Assembly: GCA_000507305.1 (NCBI GenBank)
Contig: DF239017.1
Location: 186,001 to 250,000 of the forward strand
DNA: 64,000 nt
From: Breviolum minutum Mf 1.05b.01
Taxonomy: Eukaryota; Sar; Dinophyceae; Suessiales; Symbiodiniaceae
Reading direction: 5' to 3'
The position numbers and the translations under genes are program-made. Below, in pieces: positions 36,501 to 48,500 of the stretch. Under the pieces are notes generated by a model that saw only the letters and a program-made list of their open reading frames with translations, was not told the DNA's origin and did no database searches. Numbering within the stretch: the first letter of the stretch is position 1; every line of letters begins with the position of its first letter.

Positions 36501-39500
36501 TAGTTTTGTTGGTCCGCTCTTTTTCCCTCTTGATAAAGCTCTTGAATGCCTCCTGGCAAACCCATACCCAAGAAAAACATTCAAGTTACGTTTGAAACTC
36601 AAAGTGATTTGAAGATCCTACTAAAACAAACACATTCATACATTTCATACTCTGAAAATCCCACTGGATCGATTTTTGCAATTGAGCTGAAAGATTTGTC
36701 AGTATGTCATGGTACCGTGTATGTTCAATCTAGAGGTCCCATCCTTGTCCCAGTCACAGCTTTCAAGTTGGTCTCGTAGGGCCAAACGTTCAGCACCCCC
36801 TTTAGCCCAACATGCATGTGTTTCATCATCAACACCGCATCTTCCGCTTGGCTTAACCTCGCAGACTCTCCTCAGCCTGTTGTTCTTAGCTGCTTCTGTT
36901 AGTTCTTCATCATCTGTCTTCTTAGCATCTTTCTTCTTACGTTCTACCTTCGTACCATCTTCCTTCTTACCTCCTTTAGTCTTGCTTTCTTTCTTCTGAC
37001 CAGTTTTCTCAACTACTCCTTTCTTGCCTTCATCCACCTTACCTTCATCATCCATCTCACTTTCATCCTGGTCAGTGTCAACATCATCATCATCATCCTC
37101 CTCCCCTTCCTCAAAGTCATCTTCAGAGCATTCACTCACCGCCAGTTTCTTTGGCGCAGGTTTCTGCGATCTCTCATGTTTGGAAGGACCTGAAACAGGG
37201 GTAGGAGTCTTGGGAGATGGTGCTGAGTTTCTTCGAGGGGGCGGAGTAGTTGTAGCCGAAGGAGCAGTAGCCAACTTGGACCTCATGGCATCCAACTCCG
37301 CCTTCAATTCAGCATTGGCCTGCACAAGTTGCAAGACATCTTTATATATACTCTAACATCAATTGATTTCGATCCAGTAAGAAAAACATTCGACAAGTTT
37401 CGCTTGAAGGTTGTTCATACAACATTGGTTCCAACTTAGAACATTTGTGTCCTATATGGAAACCTTTGGTCAAATAGCAACTGGCATTGAAGAGAACAAG
37501 GAAGATTGAGAATTAGAGACTGCCGGGGTTGGAGCAATTCCAGGACAGCACAGGGATAAGTCTATATAGGTGTTTGCACCATGTGTGAACCAATGTTCGG
37601 GTTGAGTTTTTTTTTCGGCCAATATCAATGGTCACTGGTGATTGAAGCAAAACTGGAATACAATGATCTATATAAGACAGCTTGCTTGAAATCACAACTC
37701 TTTGGCAATAGAGCTTTTGTAGCTTGGTGATCAAAGGCAAAACCTTTATATTGCTTTTGGGAAATGAAAGCACTGATATTAGCTTGCATCTTACCACTAT
37801 ATCATAAATCATAGTCGGTAGTGAAACTAGTATAGCCTTATCACAATTAAAGGCTTTTTGAAATGTGCCATATTAACTTCCAATTCAACTTCCACAGTAA
37901 CAAAACATAAACCCTTGAAATTGTCGTAGAGAAGTTTCATCATGCAAACTGATGAAAATACTTTTTGACATCTTTTCTACCTTGGTCCATCCCCATCAAA
38001 GTAAGTGAGACACAGAAAAAGATACACTAAGAACTCATGGGCCTTTTAAGCAGTGTCGATTGGATCCAACCTTTATAAGCTACTATAAATATATCTACCC
38101 CCAACCCACCTTGTTCAAGCGGTCAACTTCAGTACCACCAGGATCCGAAGTCTTGGATGGAGCCGACTTCGCTCGGTGGCGTTTGGCAGGCTGCTCGGGT
38201 GGTGCAGGATCAACAGCTTTTGGGGCCTTTGCCTCCTTTGCTGCACTCCTACCCCTAGCTTTATTAGGTTTCTCCCCTGAATCACCTTCCGACTCATCAG
38301 CAGCAGGAGGAGTAGGAGTGGGTTTCTTGGGAGTACCCTTGGTTTTGGGGGCAGCTTTAGACTTATAGGATGCTTTTCCAGGGGGTTTGCCACCCTTCGC
38401 ACGAGTAGCAGCCTGGGCTACTTGTGCCAACTCAGCTTCACTTGCCTTGCAACAAAAAAGAGATGGCTATATATAAATGAAAAAAGCTGGATAGTTGGAA
38501 TGAAAAACATCCATGATCTCAAACCAATTGATCAATTTGGCAGAATTAGTTTCAACTAAGTTGCCGGTTGAGTTTCCGCTTGTGCTACTTCAGCCATTTC
38601 AGCCGCCTGAAGGGGAACATAAAATTGATCAAACTTGTATTCAGAGAAATATTTTCTAAATGGCTGACCCAACCCCATTTGTAGTAGCCTTCTTTTCTTT
38701 CATAGCTTCGATTTGTTCTTCATACTCCTGGTGTGGGATGGCAGAACCAACATGATTCTACAACTTAAAAAGGTTGACAGCTATAAACCCAATGTCGGAC
38801 AAACAAAACAACCATCATGGAATCCTGGATCTTCTTATCCAACTCTTCAGGCTCCAAGTGTTCTGTCTTTACTTTTAGCAAAGCTTTCTGACTTTGCTTC
38901 AGCTCAGAACAACTATGGGTTTTGGATCCCAAAGGTCGAAGAGGTTTTTCGCCATTACCCTTTCCCATGGCAGGCACCAAGCAACCGCTTCACCTATGGT
39001 GACAAGGCCCTGGCCACTGTCAGATCTGAAATGGGCTAAACAATGGGTCGGTTTGAGTAAAGTTAAACCATGTTTTACAAAAGGATGTTTGCAAAACCTG
39101 CTGAAGCATCCAAAGATGACATGTTGGATGAGAATGGTCATTTTTAGTGAAAAAATCTCTGATTTTCACTATGTTCACAGTACGGAAAATATACGTATAA
39201 TGTACGGGTTTTCATACGCAAAAGTACGTCCTTTATACGCAAATCTACGTCCTTTGTACGGGTGTACGGGTATGTACGGATTTGTACGTACTCAGTACGT
39301 ACTCAGTACGTACTATGGTTTCAGCAGGGGTCAGCGTGTTTTTTTAATACCAGCTCATCTTCACTTCAGAAGTGCCCACAAAATGTGATAGTTTGCATTC
39401 TTTCAAAAGTACCAATTGTCTAATCCATCCAATCCAGGAATGTTAAACCCAAAAGCACCCCCACTTGAAGGAACTTCCTTTTCATGACCAGTTTTCGGCA

Positions 39501-42500
39501 TGGTGGGCAGCCATCAAAAGCTACAGCTCTAATTGACATATCAAATAAATCAGCCCAATGGTAAAAACCACACAGCTGTTTGCAAAACCCAGTTGTCATG
39601 TTACAACTCGAGTGGAAATGATGACCTCCAGTCACCTAAGTTCAGGGAATGGGCACCACGTACGTATGCCAATACCGGCACCATCCCCGCATCATCCCAC
39701 AGGTCTGTTTCCCATAGGAGGTTATCAAAGAAAGTCTTCGTGTCAATGTCAGTCAGAACTCCCAGAGTTGGAGGGCTGGATCTGGAGCGGACCAGAGCTG
39801 GGAAAAGCTTGACTAAACGAAGACCAAACAGTGGAGGATAAGTCCTCAGCTAAAAGGGGCAGGAAGCACATATATCATATATCAACAGTACTTCACAACT
39901 CACATATATATTCAAAACTCAAAACATATCTCCTATATATATAGTATATGCATGCATGTTCATGCATTCTTGCAAATTTATGCCATATACCCATATGATC
40001 TTGGCCACCCCAAAAGGGGGCTGAATATAGGACATATAAATTGTTTTCTCTGGACATGAAAAGGGGGGATTGGGGTGGGACCTGTTTTGCCTTAAATCGA
40101 GATTTACAAGACAAAACATCCTGCTTTGGAAGGCATCACAACTCACAAATTTAGAAAACACAGATGGACCAATGATCAAGTCAACTAAGTACTCTACCCA
40201 GTCGAACGTAGTTGCTTTGTGCCAGAATAAGACTTGACACCTTTCCGGTTCACCTTGATAGTAGCACTTTTTACCCCAGTAGCAGCAATTGCCAACCTGT
40301 GAGCTTTCCTCATGGGGCCTCTATTCAAACCACCTATCTTCTTTGAGTTCGACCAACATACATGGCGTTTTGGTGTGCACGCCATGTAATGCCCCATCCA
40401 CCAGGAACAGGTGTAGACCTGCGCCATGCATGGAATTGACTGTCAGATACCAACTTAGGATGGTGCCTAAATAAGTTTCATTCCAAAAGAACAAGTTGCA
40501 CCATAATGCACCTGCATTCATGGGAGGGTTTTGGATTCTCCTTTTTGTTGGACTAAAATGCGTAAATCATATAGTCTATACACGGTTGAAAACATCTTAT
40601 TGTGATAAGTAGTAGTTGAAAACACCAACCCCTAAGATCAGACCTTGGTAAAAGTTCGGAGGATTGCACGTAGCCGGGGATGATAAAATGCCAAACTGCT
40701 CACCGGCTGCTCCACCATCCAAGCAGCCCCCATGGATTGCAAGGCCATCAAGAGCAGCGCCACCCTTGGCTCCAACGCAGCAGGGAACCAACAACTCTGG
40801 GCTGAAAAGGGATATGGCTTACCCTTGGGTTCAACCATTTATTTTCTTATCAAACCTCAAAAAATGGAACCATTTTTCCGAGGTTCTTTATTAAAAGAAT
40901 AAAGCAGGATCATCCTCCTTGAATCAGATTATGGGTTGGAAAGTCATTTTTGGGGTCATTGAAAAATCACTTTCTTTAAACCATATACCCCAGAAGTACA
41001 AACATATCATGTTGACATGCCATTTATTGTAAACTATCTATAATAAATATTTGTCATATGATATCCCAACAAAAAAAACAAAACCATTGATTTCAACATT
41101 GGCCCAGGGCCTTGGTGCTACGGTTGATGGAAAAAATCACGCAACGGTTTTGAAACTGGTATAAAAAAAGCATTTCGGGCATCATCAGCGGTGCAGGATT
41201 TTTTCCACCAACAGTATGAACAGCGATGTTAGTACATGGGTACTGGGGGCCCCTTTGAATGCTGCACTCTACCCTTTTAAACCCCAATCGGCATTCCACA
41301 GAAGAGGGGTGTATTTTCAATCAAGATTCCGGCTGGCTAAAACATTCCCCATGCGGACATGGGGGCGATCCTCGTTCCCCAACGGGTTTATCATACTTCG
41401 GCAATGTGTTGCTGCATTGATTGCAACAAAACTCGAACACACCAGACCAATGACGCAGAGACTGTTGTCAAGCTTCATGCTGAGTACCGTCACCAACGCC
41501 AGACTTAGATGAATTCCAAGATCAAAAAATCAAAGCCATCAGACAAAACATCGTCAAGATTTCCTTTAACCCCGGGACAACCGAAAGTGTTGCTATTTTG
41601 GGGGGACCCACCCTAACAATTCAGGGAGCAGCGCTCACAATTCTTATCTTTTTGTAGGCAACCCACCCTAACAATTTAGGGACCCTTTGTTGCAAACCCC
41701 AGTTAGGCAGGAAACATGTTGTGTCTACGATCTCAAGAATAAAGAGTCAATGCCATTTATAATATCAATTGGAAAAACCAAAATATATAAGGAAATGCTT
41801 TTGGTGTCAAGGTGGCTCCTTTTGCCCAAAAAAAATCGCATGAATGAGTCTCAGACTTTTCAACATTTGGGATGCCTTCCTTAGAAAAAAATCATTGTGA
41901 CAAAATGTTGATGATACGAGACTGGGGTACCAAAAACCAGCATCAGTCGTAAGATCGAAGGCGTTTTGTTTCCCTTCTACAGGTTCACCAAGAAGGATGT
42001 CAAGCTTGGCTACATTTCGCCCCGATGATGCCATGCAGTCGGACACCCAACCTCTTCCTGCAAAGAGCTCCACAAAGTCGTAGTGCTGGGCACGGTGGCC
42101 CCACCACATTTTTGTTGGAAGTTGGCTTCCAAAAATATAAGTATAAGCTTTAATGCATATATCATATATATATATATAGTTGTTTGATCTCAACAAAGCA
42201 GTGTATGCATATACAACTTCATCAGGAATATCTTTTTTTTATCAAAAGACAATGTCAACAAATTACAACCATGCATGTATATATACAATCAATTATAAAG
42301 CTAGGTCGAAAGCAGAAGTTCAGACTGTTTTGATACATAGATTGCAAATGGCAAAAGATACAATCATTAGATGTTTTCCCATGTTTCCACTTCCCTAAAG
42401 GAAGACAAAACAACAACACTAGACAAGATACCTAACAGACTCCTAAAGAAACACACTTCTAAACAAACTGCCATAGAAGCATTTCAGAATGGGCATTGAT

Positions 42501-45500
42501 TCTGAAACAGTTTGATACCAGCATTTGCCTTTTGAAGGGGATGAACAAGTTTCAGAAAGCATGTTGATATTTAGCAGGCACCATATTGCAAGCCGGATGT
42601 ACCATCCCAGCCTCACCAAAGACGCTGATGTCAGGACACTGGCTCAGCAAGATCGTCAAACCAAGTAGAACCTGCAAAGCATTGCAGGTCCATTCGTATA
42701 TCTCAATATCACCTTGATGAGGATTTCAGGATTCAGGTAAGGGATCTCCAAAAGATATATACTCTTCAGATCTCTTAGATGCATATATATACCCTACCAA
42801 ACTATAATCTCAAATCTGGAAAGCACCTAAGAAACACACACAAGTAAGCCTTCGGTGCACCAAGCAAATGCATCCGCTTCAGCACGATATCCAGCGTGTT
42901 TGGGGGGCCAACCATCGCAGAAAGCGTTCCCAAGTGGTTTCACCGGTCCACATACAACTATAGATTTGAGCAAGGTGGTTTGCTGCAAGGCGGGTTCCCC
43001 AAAGGTATCATCGACTCATGTAGAGACATCCATCCGTAAAAAACAAAACAACTTAGCGCAGGAATGGTGCATGTTTTGAAATGCAGGAATGCATGATATG
43101 TTCATCCAATACATTCCTTCCCATGTGAAAGACTTTTTATACAAACATCCTTTTCAATATGGAACCTTGCCAATTTAACTGAACTCAATTTCCCATTGGT
43201 GCAGAATGGTGCATACGAGATTGTAAAAAACATATGCACCAAAAAACCTTTATGCAAATCGATATTGAAAAAACATGCCTGCTACACTCTTCGATGCTTC
43301 CCCATAAGCATGAGGTCGCAAACGACGCTTCCACCCAGAGCCACATACCATGCCTCATGCCGCCAAGTGCTTTGACCTCAAAGGGGGTTGGTTGGAACTT
43401 GGAACCCAAAGGATGAAGGATGAGAGGGCAACAAAGTAGAAAGAAGATGCCTTTTTTTCATCCCTCGATCTGTAAACATTTATGGAGTCATTCGGAATTT
43501 ATCGCCTATAAATAATGGGGATGGAGATTTGGGGAGGTAGTGGGTCGACAGATATTTGTCAAAGTATGAAACAGTAACACCCCAATCCCAATTTTTGATT
43601 TGTCATTGGCCAACAATTGGTACTTGAAGCTGTGATGCTTGAAAAGACTTTTGAATATTTTGAATGGCTTCTATTCTAAGTCACCTAAGTTGGATTGTTC
43701 GCATTTTGAAGGAACATGAACAGGTATATCGATCCACCAAAAAGCCCACCAGCCACACTCGCACAGCTTTGCACATTTTCAGCCAACTTCAACTATAGAC
43801 ATTGCAGTTTCGCTGGCACTGTTGCTGACCAGGCAGCCCTTTACCACAGATCCTTTTTCATACCATGCTCAAAAAAAACAGCATCAAAATCTTAGTCATC
43901 AAAGTAGAATTTCGATAACTTTTTTGTGGTGAGCATTTAAAGGCATGGACCCCCTGGACCTGTCAAAAGCCGTCAAGTCAACCCACTCTAAGCCAAAGTA
44001 TGCTGCAAGCCCTTCCTACCTTAAGTTTTCCTCCCAGAATGAAAGTTTGTTCCGTAAGAGCTACAATCAATTGCTCTTGCTGTTGCCACGATCAAATGAG
44101 ATATCGGCATTCAAATTTGGAGATCTTTTTGTCTCCATGGAAAGATCAAAATGCAGGATCAGCCTATTGACATTGGACCATATTCCAAAAAAGTGGTATG
44201 GATGATTATGGATGTACTTTAATCGAATTGGAAATTGTCAAAACATGCTAAAAGAATCATTGCTAGATAAACAAGATGATGAAATTTGATTCCCATACTG
44301 AGGCCCATTCCAAAAAAGATTAATTCCCAAAGTATTTGGGGGGTGAGCTAGCTGACATTCCATGGTCATGCCTTTTGCTGCCTGCGACCTATACCCATGT
44401 GATCTAATCTGCAAAGCCTCAGGTCATGGGCAAAACGCCGGTGGCACGAAGTTGGCCAACATATGCCTTGGCCCCAGCAAGGGCTTCAGCCGCGACGTTG
44501 GACTCATCGATCGCTTTGTCCTTCCAAAGTTGCATACAGAAAGTCCAGAAATAGTCCTGGAAAAGGGATGATCGGATAACAATTGGTGGTATAGGCAGAT
44601 GGGGTGTCCATATTCTTTTTATACTCTTGATTGATAACCAAATGGACTGTTACCAAAGTCTTTGGACATTGGACATTAATGTTATAATGAAAGTTTTTGA
44701 TATATCATACAAGCATTTTTTGATGAGTTGATTGCATTGGATTGCATCTTTATAATATATACTTATTATCCCATATGTATGCGCTTGCGTGCACAAGCAC
44801 GCCATCACACCCACAAACCAGCCATGCCCCAGATGCTTGCACACAATGCATCAATGAATGCATCTCTACAATTTAAAATAAGTATATTATATGTATGATG
44901 CATGCATGATTCAAAAATGCAGTCCTCATGCGCACTGTATGTTGTCAGCAATGGCATCACCTTTCGTTGAAATGCTTGACGAATCGAATCCCACTTCAGT
45001 GCTGGAAAGGAACTTGCTGGACGCCTACGCTTTGCAAAGCATTTCAAACCTTTCCCCGCACACTCCCCCTCAGGCTCAACCTCCTGAGACACCTCAACCC
45101 TGGGAGCAACCCTGCGTTTGCGCTCTGCCTTTGATTTAGGGGCAACTGCACTTCCACTGCTCGCTGGTGAACGATCAGCCCCCTCAGCAGGTCGCTTGGA
45201 TGCTTTGGCTTTTGCCTTGGCTGCTGACTTAGCTGCTGCTTTGGGCTTTTTGGGTGCTTTGGGAGGGTTGGGAGATTCGACAGGCGCAGGAGGTTCCAAA
45301 AGTTCGGAAGGTTCAGCAGGTTCAGCAGGCACAGCAGCACCCTTCTTCCCCTTACCTTTCTCCTTCCCCTTCCCTTTCCCCTTGTCCTTCCCCTTGTCCT
45401 TCCCCTTGTCCTTCCCCTTGCCCTTCCCCTTGCCCTTCCGCTTGCGGCCCTTAGTCGAAACAACAGGCTGTGTCCCATCAGCACACGGCTCTCCAGTCAT

Positions 45501-48500
45501 GGAGGCTGCCTTCAATCCCAATTGCGAGCGGCGAAGTACCTAGGATACGAAACATGGAAGGCTATTTATGGAAGGCTATTTTAACTAACAAACATGCACC
45601 CACATATCATGTAGAATTTGAGAGTGCACAGGTCATATATGGCATACAAACCCCAGGGTTGAAGGGAGATTATACATTTGATGATTGATATCGACCCTTG
45701 TTAATTGGAAAGATGAAAGATCATTTCCTATTCATTCATCCAATTATTTTTGAAGCAAAGTTGCAGGAATTTCACCTCCTTCCATGTTAACCCTTTCATC
45801 CACGTCCATTTCGGTAACACGATTTGCAGCTTGGTCCAATTCAGCATCAGGCAGCACCATAGTATCCAAATTGTCATTACCAAAAGGAAGACTTTCATTG
45901 ACAATGATGGGTTCCTTCGACAAAGACTCAAGAGCTTTCCTGGGATGAGGCCATATCCAAAGATTGCTTTGAAAAAAGGCAATGAAGCATATGAAGCAAC
46001 ATACCCCTAGGAAGAATAGGCCACCTATTGATATCCTATTGATTTTGGTGGGGGAAGTGAAAACTGGATCTTTTTTTTAATAAGGTAAGCATCTTAGCAG
46101 CCCTCCGACGTTTCAAGTCGGCTACCTGGGATTGAAGCCACTGCATACCTTTTGTATCATCAAAAGCATTCCCCTTCCCATGAGAAGTACCATCACCTTC
46201 ATAAGGATGCAAATCTTCTTTTTTATCTTCGGGGTCAACGGAATCCTCAGAATCTGAAGGGTTCCTTTCCAGCTCTGGCTGTGGGCTGTCAGATTTTTCG
46301 GGTTCCCTTTGAGTAGCTTCCATGATGTCCAGGTTTTCTTGGGCCTCCCTTTCCTTCTCCTCCATTTTAAGGGCATGAATGGATTCATCAACTTCAGCTA
46401 GCAAAGCCGATGTTTTTGGAGATAGCTTCCCATCATCCTCACTAACATCATCATGCACAGGCGGAACAGGGGAGCCACAAAGTGCATCAGTAGATCCCCC
46501 AACAACTGGTTGAGAACCACCACCATGACCAGATTCTGATTCAGATTCTGTATCAGTAGCAATTGTCACGGGCTCCCTCACCTCCGGTTCAGCACCTGGT
46601 TCAGCAACTGCTTGGTCTTCCAAAGGTGCTGGCGGAGGTGGATCTTCCGCAGAGCCATCTTCAATTTCAAGCTGGTCCGGATCCTGGCGGCAGAGTATGC
46701 AGGGTGAAGCCATACTGGATCCTTTCATTTTTTGCGGTGGGTTTTTTACAAAAGACAAGATGCCCAGACCCCTGCCAATATTGATAACCTTGGTATTTAT
46801 AGCCAACCCACAATATTTTTGATATTCAATTAACATATATATGCAGTCCTGCCCAGACAGAACTGCCATCAACCGTCGAAAGTTTCTGGATCTTGCTACT
46901 TGTCCCCGAGTGCACTTGCGTTTAACCAGCACACAAAACTTCTTTGCCAGCCATGCTTGGAGTTTTAACTGCTGCTTGGTTTGGCTGCCAAAGTTGATCA
47001 AGTCGTAGAATTTGCCAATCCTAAGCCCAACAAACATGGGCAAGGAATTGTGTTGGACAACCAACCCATACTATGACTTTTTTCTTGAATCCACAGATTT
47101 GTATGTCTTAAATAAAATATAATCCTGCTCATTGATCAAAGCAGCTACTTAGATACTTGAAGCTTGTGGGAGAATGGGACCTTTTAGGGAGGTAGTACCG
47201 TACTTGTTTCTGCCATTCTTGAACCCTAAAAGAAAAGAGAAAAACATATTCTTCACAGAAAACAAGCCACTCAGCTTCCAGGTCTGGAATTGAGCACATC
47301 CCAACTTCAAACGTTTCGGGGTCAACCAATTTCTTCAGCAAAGGGATCAACATGTCAACACATTTCTCAGCACCTGAAATGTTGACATCCAACCTTTGGC
47401 CATCCAACTCCTCAGGGAATAGGGAATGATTGGTCCGCACAAAACTGCGGACCGCCTTCGAGGATTCCCAGTCAGAAGCTAACCCCTCAATGTCAACATT
47501 GGTCGCCATTGTAGCTGTGCAGGGCACAAGGTTCTAGATTGATCACTGATGAAAAGCTGCGGGCTAGGGATGACAAACCCAGGTAACTCACATGCAAGCA
47601 GTTCAATCCCATTGTAGATCAGTCATGACCCATATGTTTTTCTTCTTAGGTGGTGTGTCCAAAGGGTGGTCAGGGACCAGGGAAGATACTAAACCGACCC
47701 AAGCACCATAACAAAATATCCTGGGTTATAACCAAAGAAAAGAAAACTAGATGCTAATATCTTCATTGATCCTTGAAGATCTGCGATAATATGTGATAAT
47801 GGCTGGTTGATTGCCACACATCATCCAAACAAATATGATACCTCCCCTCCCCTCTATTAATTTGTTCGAATGGATGAATTGAACATATTGTATTCAAGAT
47901 CCCATATGGATGGGTCCGATATATATGATTAAAAAGGGATCCTTTATACTGGACAAGTCATCCAAAAACAGTTGAAAAAAACCAGCTGCCCTTCCAAAAA
48001 CAGCTGAGAAGCCCCGACTTGGCTTCCAAGGTCATCGCCCAACGTTTCCACAATGGGCTCGTTGTAAAAAAGGGTCTGCTGAGATCGGCAAACCTGTGGA
48101 TCCTAGGGGGGTTTTATAGATTTAATATGCAGCTCTTAATTCTTAGGGTGGTAGTCATCCTATCCCAAAATCAAATTATGTACCTTTTGAGGTCTTTGGG
48201 GCCCACTCAAGCCATAAGATGCTTGGTCAATTTGGGTGAAGCAGTACCATAAATTACTTGATGTATGGGCTATCAAAGGTGTCAATCATAAAGTTGTCCC
48301 TGTTGATGGGAAAATCCCAGATATATCGGAAAAGCTCCAAGTTCTGAAACCCACTAATGTGCATTACCCCTTTTGTGGAGCATAGTGATAGTATGCCTTT
48401 CTCCGATTTGATTCAATTTGGAAATATCAAGTGGGCAAAGTGCATCATTTGATACATGAAAGGGGGACCCAGCACCCTAATAATCTAATTGAATGCTCAT

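Noticed and set aside
37024-37356. Ser-rich plus-strand open frame
   Set aside because: Shadow of the acidic and Lys-rich minus-strand exon. Serine runs on one strand mirror Asp/Glu/Lys codons on the other.
41216-41512. 98-codon plus-strand open frame
   Set aside because: The minus strand reads the conserved VCSSF methyltransferase-like segment with splice sites in phase.
45118-45543. 141-codon plus-strand open frame rich in Ala, Pro and Phe
   Set aside because: Shadow of the Lys/Ala-rich minus-strand exon.
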